DNA of 64,000 bases, taken from Marinobacter goseongensis. Lineage in GTDB: Bacteria > Pseudomonadota > Gammaproteobacteria > Pseudomonadales > Oleiphilaceae. Shown here piece after piece: positions 30,222 through 39,201 of the stretch. Every line of letters starts with the position of its first letter. Position 1 is the first letter of the stretch. The position numbers and the translations under genes are program-made. The stretch spans positions 124,001 to 188,000 of the forward strand of contig NZ_JAKZAI010000002.1 of assembly GCF_023156235.1 (NCBI RefSeq), in the 5' to 3' direction. Below the pieces are notes generated by a model. That model saw only the letters and a program-made list of their open reading frames with translations, did no database searches and was not told the DNA's origin.

Positions 30222-31034
30222 TTACAGGTCGAAGCTGGCCCACACCGGACAATGGTCCGAGGGCCGCTCCATGGCACGAATATCATAGGATACGCCGGCT
30301 TCACCGACCTTGGGCAACAGATCGTCGCTTGCCATGATCAAGTCAATGCGAAGTCCGCGTCGCGGATCACGTTCAAACCCCTTGCTGCGATAATCGAACC
30401 AGCTGAACGTATCGGCTTCGTCGGGGTGCAGGTGGCGGAACACGTCAGTGAAGCCACGGCTCTCTACCTGTGCCAGCCATTCCCGTTCCTCGGGCAGAAA
30501 ACTGCACTTGCCGCTGCGCAGCCAGCGTTTGGCATTGTCTGCACCGATGCCGATGTCTCTGTCGGTAGGGGAGATGTTCATGTCGCCCATCAGGACCACC
30601 TGGCCACCTCCGGCCTTGAGGTCATCCAGGTAACGCATCAGATCGCTGTAGAATTTCTCCTTGGCGGGAAACTTCACCGGGTGATCGCGGCTTTCGCCCT
30701 GGGGAAAATACCCGTTGATCACGGTCAGCTTTTCGCCGTTGTGGGAGAAAGTGCCGGTGATCAGACGACGCTGGGCGTCGGCACCATCCCACGGGTAACC
30801 CTTGGTGACGGTTTCCGGTGCCTGCCGTGACAGCAAGGCCACGCCGTAATGGGTTTTCTGGCCATGGAAATGTACGTGGTACCCAAGCTCCCGAATGGCT
30901 TCAACCGGAAACTCCTCATCGACCACCTTGGTTTCCTGTAAGCCAATGACATCCGGGTTCAGGGCGGATATCACGGCTTCCAGCTGATGAAGGCGGGTGC
31001 GAATGCTGTTGACGTTGAAGGACACAAACATCAT
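30222..31034 (-). CDS. xthA: Exodeoxyribonuclease III
   Basis: AP endonuclease and 3'-5' exonuclease of base-excision repair. The start is at 31034 or the adjacent ATG at 31031 ([14 protein letters not shown]), giving about 270 residues, as in E. coli. Motifs are complete: [11 protein letters not shown] with the metal-binding Asn, LQETKV with the catalytic Glu, [13 protein letters not shown], and the C-terminal [10 protein letters not shown] with the catalytic Asp-His. It is first of a two-gene leftward run with the TetR gene. Confidence 0.95.
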   Translation of the reverse strand: MMFVSFNVNSIRTRLHQLEAVISALNPDVIGLQETKVVDEEFPVEAIRELGYHVHFHGQKTHYGVALLSRQAPETVTKGYPWDGADAQRRLITGTFSHNGEKLTVINGYFPQGESRDHPVKFPAKEKFYSDLMRYLDDLKAGGGQVVLMGDMNISPTDRDIGIGADNAKRWLRSGKCSFLPEEREWLAQVESRGFTDVFRHLHPDEADTFSWFDYRSKGFERDPRRGLRIDLIMASDDLLPKVGEAGVSYDIRAMERPSDHCPVWASFDL

Positions 31035-31132
31035 GGGTGACGACTCTCTGCGACGCTGGCTCAAGATTATGGGCTTAGCGCGGGAGTTTAGCACAGCCAA
31101 GGAGGGAATCCGCCTTGGCTGACAGGACGGGA

Positions 31133-31876
31133 TCAGGGAGTCAGTTCACAATCCGGGCGTTCGCTGGCTTCGTAGCGAATATGCACGGTGTAATTGCCAT
31201 CCTCGGATTTGCGGATATTGCTCAGGCCAATGTAATCCGTCAGCGCGCCGGTCTCGTCATAGCCCAGGGTGATGGGGTCAACCAGAAAGCGCAAAACCAT
31301 GCCGGAGGGCCGGATTGTGACGGTGTGCTCGGCCTCGGTCTTGTCCGTACTGACAGGTTCCATAACAAACGCGTAGTGCTTGCCTCGGGTAGGCGCCAGA
31401 AAGCGGAAATCGACTGGCTTGTCTGCGGTCACTCTGTCCCAGTGACGGCGAACCAGGTTATCGAAACCGGCATCGATAACCACGGCCTCGTCGAATTCGG
31501 TGCGGAAGGATTCGGTCTCACCCGCCGGAGTTTGCCAGCGGATGTCCAGCGAATCGTTGTTTGCCTGCGTGACCCTGATGGTTTCGACAAACTCCGGTTG
31601 CCGGAAATCCATCTCGGGTCGCAGCGCAGAGTGTTTGTAGTCCAGTGCCTTGGTCGCGAAGGCGTCGCTGGCGCCGGGCTTGCGATATTCCACGGTGTGA
31701 GTGGCCGGGCGCCACCGGCCCTCCCGGCATTCACCGGTGACGGCGTGGTGCTCTTCATACACCGGCGAATTGTTCTCACTGGCCTTGCCCACGAACGTGA
31801 AGCGCGCTTCGCTGGCAAAAGCCATTGGCGCGAGAGCGAGCGCCAGAGCCAGGGTCGTTACGGACCGGATTCTCAT
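31133..31876 (-). CDS. Exported protein of unknown function at the end of the lipid operon
   Basis: A 247-residue protein with a clear Sec signal peptide ([21 protein letters not shown], cut after about residue 22). The mature part is probably beta-rich and soluble in the periplasm. It has a Cys near residue 50 (TGECREG) and a second at the C-terminus (RPDCELTP), which could form a disulfide. I do not recognise the family. It starts inside the ATGA overlap with the DUF2878 gene, so it belongs to the lipid-modification operon. A role in outer-membrane or lipid handling is only an inference from context. Confidence 0.72.
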   Translation of the reverse strand: MRIRSVTTLALALALAPMAFASEARFTFVGKASENNSPVYEEHHAVTGECREGRWRPATHTVEYRKPGASDAFATKALDYKHSALRPEMDFRQPEFVETIRVTQANNDSLDIRWQTPAGETESFRTEFDEAVVIDAGFDNLVRRHWDRVTADKPVDFRFLAPTRGKHYAFVMEPVSTDKTEAEHTVTIRPSGMVLRFLVDPITLGYDETGALTDYIGLSNIRKSEDGNYTVHIRYEASERPDCELTP

Positions 31877-32394
31877 GAGGCTAGCTCCGTATACAGTGAA
31901 TTACGCACATACAACAGCATTGGGAAAACCGCCAGCCAACCCACGGCCAGCGCAAGCAGAGACGTAGTCAGTACCGGCAACTCCACCGCACCAAGTTGGC
32001 TGGCAGACCAGTAGGTGAAGGGGCCGGTAATCGGAGCCAGCACCCAAGGCAGCCAGGGCTTGCTGCTGATCCACTGCAGGGAGTGAGAGAGCGTGGTCAT
32101 GAAAATGGCCCAGATCGCAATCAGCCAGATCGGTGTGATCACAACCTGCCCGGTGCCGTCATCGAGGATGCCGGTGTTGAACCAGATACCATCGAGTACA
32201 CCACCAATGACAGTGCCGAAGCCGATGAACTGGGCTTCCATCCAGCGGTTCTGGCTGATCAGTGTAAAATGAATCACCAGGAAAAGGGCCACCACGCCGG
32301 CCGCCATCATGCCCGGATACAGAATACAGATCAGCCACCCGGCCTGAAACAGCACGAAGTTGATGACATTGCGGAGCGTCCGGGACTGGATCAT
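31873..32394 (-). CDS. DUF2878 family membrane protein
   Basis: A 173-residue protein with five or six hydrophobic helices, beginning MIQSRTLRNVINFVLFQAGW. The N-terminal pattern and the phrases GVLDGIWFNTGIL and LSHSLQWI match DUF2878, a family regularly found beside cyclopropane synthase and DUF1365 genes. Its function is unknown. It overlaps cfa upstream and the exported-protein gene downstream by four bases each (ATGA). Confidence 0.83.
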   Translation of the reverse strand: MIQSRTLRNVINFVLFQAGWLICILYPGMMAAGVVALFLVIHFTLISQNRWMEAQFIGFGTVIGGVLDGIWFNTGILDDGTGQVVITPIWLIAIWAIFMTTLSHSLQWISSKPWLPWVLAPITGPFTYWSASQLGAVELPVLTTSLLALAVGWLAVFPMLLYVRNSLYTELAS

Positions 32395-33662
32395 AGGCTC
32401 AGGATGTTGTCACGTTTGTTGCCCGGCTTGGCGAACACCAACTGGGAGACACCGATTGCGCGCTCACTGAAGCCCGCTTCGCAATACGCGAAGTAGAAAT
32501 GCCAGAGGCGGCGGAAGGCTTGGTCGTAGCCCTTCGCCTCCAGTTTATCGGATTGGGCCATGAACCGGTTGCACCAGTCATGCAGGGTGCGGGCATAGTG
32601 GAAACCGATGTCCTCGGAGTGGGTGAGCACCAGGTTGCTGCCTTTGCGAACCGACTCGAGAATGGCGCCAAAGGACGGAATGAAACTGCCGGGAAAGATG
32701 AATCGCTGAATGAAATCCACGTTGCGCAATGCCCGCTGGTACCGCTGCTCCGGCATGTTGATCGCCTGTACCAGCGCCAGTCCGTCGGGTTTGAGCAAGG
32801 TACTTATCTGGCGGAAGTAGCTGTCGAGAAACTGTGGGCCGACGGCTTCGATCATCTCGATGGACACGAGCTTGTCGAACTGGCCTTTCAGGTCACGGTA
32901 ATCATCAAACAGCAGAGTAATGCGATCGTCCAGTCCCGCTTCGGTCACGCGTTCTTTGGCCAGTGCCAGCTGCTCTTCAGAAATGGTGGTGGTGGTGACG
33001 TGACAGCCGTAATGACGGGCCGCATGAATAGCAAAGCCGCCCCACCCAGTGCCGATTTCGATCACCCGGTCTCCGGGCTTGAGATCGAGCTTCTTACAGA
33101 TCGCGTCCAGTTTGTGGACAGCCGCTTCATCGAGGTTGCTCTCCGGCGTAGGGTAGATGGCCGATGAGTACATCATGGTCGGGTCGAGAAACATCTCGAA
33201 CAGGTCGTTGCCCAGATCGTAATGGGCGCTGATGTTCTTCCGCGAGCCCGCTTTGGTATTGCGATTCAGCCAATGCAGACCCTTCAGAGCAGGCTTGGTG
33301 ATCCAGCTGAAGCGATCCTCGAACTCGTTCATCCGGTCTACGTTGCGGGTAAAAAACTGCAACAAGGCCACCAGATCCGGGCTGTCCCAGTCGCCCGCGA
33401 CCCAGGATTCGGCGGCGCCAACGCTGCCACCGGTGAGCAGATCCCGCCAGGTGCTGTGATGATGGATGTGAAGTTCCGCAGCGGGATGCTGGCTGTTGCC
33501 ATCGCCGAATACCAGATCTCCCTGACCTGCTTCGCGGATGGTCAGCACGCCGTCACGCAGCAGCGCCAGCTGCTGACAGACCAAACGTTTGGCGACGCGG
33601 CTTGTGGCAGGCGCACTGGGATCATCGGCGGTTGTCTGCAATGAGGTATTCAGGTTCTCCAT
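32391..33662 (-). CDS. cfa: Cyclopropane-fatty-acyl-phospholipid synthase family methyltransferase
   Basis: Methylates double bonds of membrane phospholipid acyl chains with SAM. It has 423 residues, longer than the E. coli 382. SAM motif I is VIEIGTGWGGFAIHAARHYG. Other typical parts are SAHYDLGNDLFEMFLDPTMMYSSAIY, SIEMIEAVG and the bicarbonate/active-site region near the C-terminus (YFAYCEAGFSERAIG). Because the gene sits with a desaturase, amine oxidase and DUF1365, it may belong to the subgroup making modified or furan-type fatty acids rather than classic Cfa. That is inference. Its start overlaps the DUF1365 gene by 13 bases. Confidence 0.9.
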   Translation of the reverse strand: MENLNTSLQTTADDPSAPATSRVAKRLVCQQLALLRDGVLTIREAGQGDLVFGDGNSQHPAAELHIHHHSTWRDLLTGGSVGAAESWVAGDWDSPDLVALLQFFTRNVDRMNEFEDRFSWITKPALKGLHWLNRNTKAGSRKNISAHYDLGNDLFEMFLDPTMMYSSAIYPTPESNLDEAAVHKLDAICKKLDLKPGDRVIEIGTGWGGFAIHAARHYGCHVTTTTISEEQLALAKERVTEAGLDDRITLLFDDYRDLKGQFDKLVSIEMIEAVGPQFLDSYFRQISTLLKPDGLALVQAINMPEQRYQRALRNVDFIQRFIFPGSFIPSFGAILESVRKGSNLVLTHSEDIGFHYARTLHDWCNRFMAQSDKLEAKGYDQAFRRLWHFYFAYCEAGFSERAIGVSQLVFAKPGNKRDNILSL

Positions 33663-34582
33663 GAGCTCACCTTTCCGCTGCTGCGGTCAATCGTATTGTT
33701 GTTTGTCACATCGACACCGGAATCATCAGTTCCAAGCCGGTGGAACGGATCGGTCTCCGGCAATTTGTCCGGATGGGTATAGAACGGCGCCCCTTTGAAT
33801 TTCAATTTCAGAGCGTGCCAGTAGATCCCGGCCGCCACTTTGATTGCTTCCAGCGGAAACCGGCGCAAAGTTCCATGCAGGTGTTTACGGGTCAGAGGCG
33901 TTCGTTGGACTACTAACGTTGCGTCAAATTGCTTCGCGCTGCCCTCCAGTACGTTCATATGAATGCGCAGTTCCGGTCCACGGAAGCTGAAAGTCCACTG
34001 GTAGTGCTGGTCCATGCCATTAAACGGCGAGACATGAAAGCGTTTCTGGAAGCCGAATCGCTCGCTGTGCCAACCCGCGTGCATTGCCGGGGAATCTTCA
34101 GCCTCTCCACGGGTCTCCAGGCAATAAAGGTGCCGATCGTGCCAGGGGGTATTGGTGATCTGCGCGAGAATGACCTTGGGCACGGCGCCGGTGTCGGGTC
34201 GATCGCCGGCGCGATAGCAGAAATAGAAGCTGACAGGGTTGAACACGTACCCCAGGTACCGCGGGTGGGTGATCAGTTCCACCGCACCGTCAGGTCGCCA
34301 TCCGGTGGCTTCCTCAGTCTGATCACGAATGGCGGTCAACAGGTCCGGGCTGTCGGGCCGGAAGTAGTCCTTGCGATACAGCGATAGCCAGTTAAAGCGC
34401 TCACTGGAAAACAGCGGGCTGATCGTCGTGATTCGGTGCCATTCGCCAAGCTCCAGCGCCAGCATGCCGGTACGGTAGCTGAATTCGTGGCCCACCGGCG
34501 ATTTGCGACGGTGGCGGATGCTGCCTTCCAGCCACTGGCTGGCCAGCGCGGCTTCGGCTGAATGGCGGGCCGATGCAGACAT
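33650..34582 (-). CDS. DUF1365 family protein
   Basis: A 310-residue cytoplasmic protein starting at the ATG at 34582 (MSASARHSAEAAL). It begins with the family phrase WLEGSIRHRRKSPVGHEFSYRTGML. Further typical phrases are RYLGYVFNPVSFYFCYR, EAEDSPAMHAGWHSERFGFQKRFHVSPF and MDQHYQWTF. Such proteins accompany Cfa-like enzymes in light- or singlet-oxygen-induced operons, but their reaction is unsettled. It starts two bases after the amine oxidase gene. Confidence 0.9.
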   Translation of the reverse strand: MSASARHSAEAALASQWLEGSIRHRRKSPVGHEFSYRTGMLALELGEWHRITTISPLFSSERFNWLSLYRKDYFRPDSPDLLTAIRDQTEEATGWRPDGAVELITHPRYLGYVFNPVSFYFCYRAGDRPDTGAVPKVILAQITNTPWHDRHLYCLETRGEAEDSPAMHAGWHSERFGFQKRFHVSPFNGMDQHYQWTFSFRGPELRIHMNVLEGSAKQFDATLVVQRTPLTRKHLHGTLRRFPLEAIKVAAGIYWHALKLKFKGAPFYTHPDKLPETDPFHRLGTDDSGVDVTNNNTIDRSSGKVSSWRT

Positions 34583-34584
34583 GA

Positions 34585-35850
34585 TCAGAGCTCCACACCA
34601 AAGGCGTTGGTTACCCGCAGGGCACTGCGTACCCCGTCTTCGTGAAACCCGTTGAACCAGTACGCACCGCAAAAGTGGCTACGGTTGCGATTGCCGATCT
34701 CGTCATAGCGATTCTGTGCCGCGACGGCCTCGAGGGTGAACACCGGGTGCGCGTAATCGAAGCGCTTGATAACACTATCCTTGGCAATGTCCTGACTCCG
34801 GTTAAGGGTCACGCAGAAGGTTTCCGGTGCGTCGTGGAAATTCTGCAGGATATTCATATTGTAGGTTACCGAGACCGGCTCGGTGCTGTGCCCGGGGATG
34901 AAATAGTTCCAGGCAGCCCAGGCCCGGCGGTTGGAGGGCAGTACCGAACTGTCGGTATGCAACACCACGTCGTTGCGCTGATAGCCAATGGCGCCAAGTA
35001 CGTCCCGTTCGCTGTTGGTGGGATCGGCCAGCATGGCGAGCGCCTGATCACTGTGGCAGGCAAAAATGACCTGGTCGAAGGTATGCTCTTCGCCGCGCAC
35101 GGTCAGCACAACATTATCAGGATGGCGCACCACGGAGGTGACCGGGCTGCTGAGGTGTGTCCGGTCACCGAGTCGGTCCATCATTTTGCTGACGTACTGC
35201 GCCGAACCGCCGGAGATCACCCGCCAGGTTGGCCGGTGATCCACCGAGAGCATGCCGTGGTTGTTGAAAAACTGGAGGAAGAACCGGATCGGAAAACGCT
35301 CCAGGACAATCTCCGGCGCCGACCAGATCGCCGCTCCCATGGGCACAATGTAGTAACTGCGGAAATACCGGGAGTAGCGGTTGCGGTTCAGGTATTCCCC
35401 CAGCGTTTCCTCGTCATTGATCGAGCCGGCTTTCAGATCTTCACGGGTTTCTTTATTGAACCGCAGGATTTCGCGAATCATTTTCAGAAACGGCAGATTC
35501 AGCAGGTTGCTGCGCTGGGCAAATAATGTGTTGAGGCTGGTCCCGTTGTATTGCAGACCGGTGGCGTGGCTATCCACGCTGAAGCTCATGTCGCTGACTT
35601 CCGACGGTACATCGAGGCGATCCATCAGCTTCATGAAGTTCGGGTAAGTCCAGTCGTTGAAGACAATGAAACCGGTATTCACCGGCCAGACCCGACCGCC
35701 TGCCTCAACCTGTTCGGTGTTAGTGTGTCCGCCGGCGTAATCCGCCGCTTCGAAAAGCTGAACGTCGTGTTTTTCAGAAAGCAGCCAGGCAGCAGTGAGG
35801 CCGGAAACCCCGGCGCCAATGACAGCGATGCGCTGACGTGGTTCATTCAT
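34585..35850 (-). CDS. FAD-dependent amine-oxidase-like protein
   Basis: A 421-residue flavoprotein with the N-terminal dinucleotide fold RIAVIGAGVSGLTAAWLLS, then FEAADYAGGHTNTEQ, the usual FAD contacts. The central and C-terminal part contains QVIFACHSDQALAML and ends HFCGAYWFNGFHEDGVRSAL. The family (NAD(P)-binding amine oxidase, COG2907) is linked to Cfa and DUF1365 genes and may oxidise lipid intermediates. A real amine substrate is doubtful. It lies 14 bases after the SDR gene's stop. Confidence 0.88.
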   Translation of the reverse strand: MNEPRQRIAVIGAGVSGLTAAWLLSEKHDVQLFEAADYAGGHTNTEQVEAGGRVWPVNTGFIVFNDWTYPNFMKLMDRLDVPSEVSDMSFSVDSHATGLQYNGTSLNTLFAQRSNLLNLPFLKMIREILRFNKETREDLKAGSINDEETLGEYLNRNRYSRYFRSYYIVPMGAAIWSAPEIVLERFPIRFFLQFFNNHGMLSVDHRPTWRVISGGSAQYVSKMMDRLGDRTHLSSPVTSVVRHPDNVVLTVRGEEHTFDQVIFACHSDQALAMLADPTNSERDVLGAIGYQRNDVVLHTDSSVLPSNRRAWAAWNYFIPGHSTEPVSVTYNMNILQNFHDAPETFCVTLNRSQDIAKDSVIKRFDYAHPVFTLEAVAAQNRYDEIGNRNRSHFCGAYWFNGFHEDGVRSALRVTNAFGVEL

Positions 35851-35864
35851 CAGGGTGTTTCCTG

Positions 35865-36647
35865 TCAGTTATTACCTTGCCGGGCCATGGCCGCGGACAT
35901 TCGGTCGATGATCGGACGGGGAAGGGCACCGAGCAGGCGCAGCGTCCAGGTGAAGCGTTTGGGAAAAGCGATTTCATTCCTGCCCTTGGCGAGACCTCGG
36001 ACGATCCGGTTCGCAGCGTCCTCGGAACTGACCAGGAACGGCATCGGAAAATCGTTACGATCGGTCAGTGGAGTTTTCACAAACCCCGGCGACACCACAA
36101 CCACATCAATGCCTTCGACCGCCAGATCGGCTCTGAGGGCGTGGGCAAAATAGGTCAACGCGGCCTTGGAGGCGCCATAGCCTTCAGCCCGAGCGAACGG
36201 AAACCACCAGGCTGACGAACTTACAATCACCAGCGTTGCCGGCTCACCCTTGGCTTTCGCCCGCCGCAGCGCGGGCAGGGCTATATCCAGGCAGCGTGCC
36301 GTACCAACCACGTTTGTATTGAGGTTGTTGGCGATAATCTGGCTGTCATAATCAGCGATCTCCAGGTACTCACAGGTGCCTGCGTTGAGAATCACCATAT
36401 TGAGCGGGCCGTAACGCTCAAGTTCCGGCGCCATCGCCTGCAGCCGCTCTGTATCTGTCGTGTCTGCAGGCGCGGAGGTTACCCGGTCCGGGGCCAGTTC
36501 GGCCAGTGTGTCCAGCGGCTGTTGACGACGACCAGTGACGATCAGCCTGTGTCCCTGTTCGATCAGGGCCACTGACACCGCCTCACCTATGCCGGTACCG
36601 GCGCCCGTGATCCAGATGTTGCGCGTGCCTTCCAGTCTCTTGCTCAT
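35865..36647 (-). CDS. Short-chain dehydrogenase/reductase
   Basis: A 260-residue classical SDR starting at the ATG at 36647 (MSKRLEGTRNIWIT). The cofactor loop is TGAGTGIGEAV. The NAG-like motif is LNAGTCEYLE. Catalytic Ser is in VIVSSSAWWFP and the YxxxK pair is in YGASKAAL (Tyr and Lys separated by three). The C-terminus FTWTLRLLGALPRPII is hydrophobic and may touch the membrane. The substrate is unknown. It overlaps the NTF2-like gene by four bases. Confidence 0.88.
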   Translation of the reverse strand: MSKRLEGTRNIWITGAGTGIGEAVSVALIEQGHRLIVTGRRQQPLDTLAELAPDRVTSAPADTTDTERLQAMAPELERYGPLNMVILNAGTCEYLEIADYDSQIIANNLNTNVVGTARCLDIALPALRRAKAKGEPATLVIVSSSAWWFPFARAEGYGASKAALTYFAHALRADLAVEGIDVVVVSPGFVKTPLTDRNDFPMPFLVSSEDAANRIVRGLAKGRNEIAFPKRFTWTLRLLGALPRPIIDRMSAAMARQGNN

Positions 36648-37111
36648 CCCGCATGCTTCCTGAGCCAACGGATAAATGCACCGATAACCGGGAGATTCTC
36701 GTAAAGCAGCTGGCCGGCGTCGAAATAATCCCGGTGGTGGGTGACCTTGCCGTGCCGGATCACCAGCCGGCTCATACCGTCGACGTGGATTTCGCGCCCG
36801 CGACGGATACGCTTGTGCCGCAGATGCATGACCCAGGTAATCCCGACATTCTCGCCGTTTACCACAGGCTCACCGAAATCAAAGCGGCAAGACACCACGT
36901 TGGCGTAGGCACCGGCAAAGTAGTGAGTCAGTTGATCGAGACCAGTGACGGCGTTCAGCGGATCTTCGAACTGAACATTTTCACTGTAAACGGTCGACAA
37001 CTTGTTCAGATTTCCGGCGTCCAGAGCATTAAACAGTTCACGGAATCGGTCCAGAGTGACCGGAACCGCGGAGTCCTTGCTGCCGACTTCGATGACTGAG
37101 GCGGTGCTCAT
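36644..37111 (-). CDS. NTF2-like (SnoaL-type) nuclear-transport-factor fold protein
   Basis: A 155-residue protein from the ATG at 37111 (MSTASVIEVGSKDS). It has the NTF2-like cone fold pattern: FRELFNALDAGNLNKLSTVYSENVQFEDPLN, then GLDQLTHYFAGAYA and a strand-rich C-terminus with MSRLVIRHGKVTHHRDYFDAGQLLYE. Such small domains bind lipids or act as isomerases. In this operon it may hold an acyl intermediate. Its start shares one base with the desaturase stop (TGATG). Confidence 0.83.
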   Translation of the reverse strand: MSTASVIEVGSKDSAVPVTLDRFRELFNALDAGNLNKLSTVYSENVQFEDPLNAVTGLDQLTHYFAGAYANVVSCRFDFGEPVVNGENVGITWVMHLRHKRIRRGREIHVDGMSRLVIRHGKVTHHRDYFDAGQLLYENLPVIGAFIRWLRKHAG

Positions 37112-38064
37112 CAACGATTCCTCCTCTTCGCGTCGAGATTGCGAGTTTCTTCCTGAATGTGTTTGGGAATCGGATTAAGGTCCCAGATGATGCCGAGCTT
37201 CGACATTAGCCAGAGCCCGTACCAGGTCACGTCGATTTCATACCAGCGGAAACCCTGGCGTACGGATTGCGGCCAGCGGTGATGGTTGTTATGCCACCCT
37301 TCGCCCAGTGTCAGCAGAGCCAGCCAGAAGTTATTGCGGCTGTCGTCGTCGGTGTCAAAACGGCGTTTGCCCCAAACGTGAGAGAGCGAGTTGATCGACA
37401 CAGTAGCGTGAAACAGCACCACGGTGGATACAAAGAAGCCCCACACCAGCAGTTGCAGTCCGTTCGTGCCCAACCCCGGTGCCCAGGCTGCAAGGGCTTC
37501 GCCCAGTGCGTAGATCAGAACGGCAGCGGCGGCTGGAACCAGCGAATCAAACCGGTTAACGAACTTGAGTTCGGGAAACTTCAGCCAGTCTTTTACGCGG
37601 CGCTCGTTCATGGCGAACCCGGCATCGCAGGTGAACCAACCGGCGTGGGACCACCAGAAGCCACCCTGATGGGGGGAGTGCAGATCCTGCTCCTGATCAG
37701 AGTGCTGATGATGATGGCGATGGTGTGCGGCCCACCACAATGGACCGCGTTGGGCAGAACTGGCGCCGAGAATCGCAAAGGCAAGCTGCGCCGGGCGGCT
37801 GGTTTTGAACGTTTTGTGGGCAAAATAACGATGGTAAAACCCGGTTATCGCGAACATACGAATCAGGAAAAACCCGAATGCAAAGGCCAGCGCGAATCCG
37901 CTGACACCGGTATAAAATGCAAGCAGGCACGCAAGATGGAGTGCGATGAATGGAATGACCCGGATAATGTTGAATGATCTCGACGTGGAGTCGATGTGAT
38001 CCGAACCCGCCGAGGAGTCGAACCATCTCAGAATGTTGGTTAACCAATATTGCGCTCGGGTCAT
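37111..38064 (-). CDS. Membrane acyl-CoA/acyl-lipid desaturase
   Basis: A di-iron fatty acid desaturase of 317 residues. The three histidine boxes are visible: HRYFAHKTF (about 78-83), HRHHHQH (about 115-120) and WHNNHHRW near residue 258. Four membrane helices surround them. This resembles the delta-9 desaturase group. It is first in the eight-gene leftward operon, so it may supply the double bond that the Cfa-like protein modifies. The upstream 120-bp region is shared with the divergent flavoprotein gene. Confidence 0.92.
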   Translation of the reverse strand: MTRAQYWLTNILRWFDSSAGSDHIDSTSRSFNIIRVIPFIALHLACLLAFYTGVSGFALAFAFGFFLIRMFAITGFYHRYFAHKTFKTSRPAQLAFAILGASSAQRGPLWWAAHHRHHHQHSDQEQDLHSPHQGGFWWSHAGWFTCDAGFAMNERRVKDWLKFPELKFVNRFDSLVPAAAAVLIYALGEALAAWAPGLGTNGLQLLVWGFFVSTVVLFHATVSINSLSHVWGKRRFDTDDDSRNNFWLALLTLGEGWHNNHHRWPQSVRQGFRWYEIDVTWYGLWLMSKLGIIWDLNPIPKHIQEETRNLDAKRRNR

Positions 38065-38184
38065 ACCCAGACTGCCCTTTTTCGTGAATAAACTGTTACT
38101 GCATTATTCGCACGCTACCGTTGATATGGTTCAACAGTCGCTCGAATTTACGTTCTAACCCTGCTTTTGGATGCACCTTTAACA

Positions 38185-39201
38185 ATGATTAACCAAAAAA
38201 GTCAGAGCTCGGATATACGCCGTGTCGCGGTTGTTGGTTCAGGTTTGGCAGGCCTGTCGGCCGCGCGACTGTTAACGCAGCAGGGCACTTCTGTGACCCT
38301 GTTCGAGAAGAGCCGGGGACCCGGCGGACGTCTCGCTGCCAAGCGGGTAACCGGTGGTTCGGCCGACGTAGGAGCTCAGTATTTCACAATCCGGAGCCCG
38401 GAGTTCTCCCGTTTTCTCCACGAATACGCCGGTGAGGCGGCCTTTGCCGCCTGGGAGGCACGTTTTGGCTATCAGCAGCCCGATGGTCGGTGGCAGGCTT
38501 TTCCGGAGGAGCCTCGATATGTGGGCACGCCGCGGATGACCGCCATCAGCCGAGCTCTCGCGTCGGGCCTGGAGATACAGGCAGAAACCCGGATTGCCGA
38601 ATTGGCCCGAACCGACACGCAGTGGACACTGACCGATACCGCCGGCCAGCATTATGGCCCCTTCGACGCCGTGATTATCACCGCTCCGCCGGCCCAGGCC
38701 CGGGATTTGCTGGCGGACAGCGCACTGCCGGATTTGGCGCAGCAGCTGAACGGCCCAGTATCAGCCATTTTGCCGTGTTGGGCGGTGGCGGCTTACTATG
38801 AAACCCCACCCACTGACACCTTCGAGGGTATGCGCCCCAACCACGACATACTGTATTGGGTTGCCAACAACTCCAGTAAGCCGGGGCGAGACGACAAGGG
38901 CCAGTGGTGGGTCCTGCACGCAACGCCGCAGTGGTCAGCCGACAACGAACACACCCCCGCGGAAGAGGTGATGGGTTCGATGGTCGCGGCCTTCCAGGAA
39001 CTGACCGGTGCGCAACACGCACCGGTGGAAACCGTGAGCCACCGCTGGCTTTATGCCCGATCTGCTGACTCAGACAGGCCCGGGTGCCTGTGGTTCCCCG
39101 ACGACGGCATAGGGCTGGCCGGTGATTGGCTGGCCGGTGGCCGTGTGGAGGGGGCATTCGACAGTGCCCGGTCCCTGATCAACGCGATGAACAGGGTCTA
39201 A
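38185..39201 (+). CDS. FAD/NAD(P)-binding flavoprotein (renalase-like)
   Basis: A 338-residue protein. I take the ATG at 38185 (MINQKSQSSD). A TTG six codons earlier is less likely. The dinucleotide fold VAVVGSGLAGLSAARLL and then LFEKSRGPGGRLAAKR are typical of the renalase/NAD(P)-binding amine-oxidase-like family, as are ADVGAQYFTIR and the C-terminal IGLAGDWLAGGRVEGAFDSARSL. Its substrate is unknown. It is divergent from the lipid operon and may share its control. Its end overlaps the convergent HD gene by four bases. Confidence 0.85.
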   Translation: MINQKSQSSDIRRVAVVGSGLAGLSAARLLTQQGTSVTLFEKSRGPGGRLAAKRVTGGSADVGAQYFTIRSPEFSRFLHEYAGEAAFAAWEARFGYQQPDGRWQAFPEEPRYVGTPRMTAISRALASGLEIQAETRIAELARTDTQWTLTDTAGQHYGPFDAVIITAPPAQARDLLADSALPDLAQQLNGPVSAILPCWAVAAYYETPPTDTFEGMRPNHDILYWVANNSSKPGRDDKGQWWVLHATPQWSADNEHTPAEEVMGSMVAAFQELTGAQHAPVETVSHRWLYARSADSDRPGCLWFPDDGIGLAGDWLAGGRVEGAFDSARSLINAMNRV

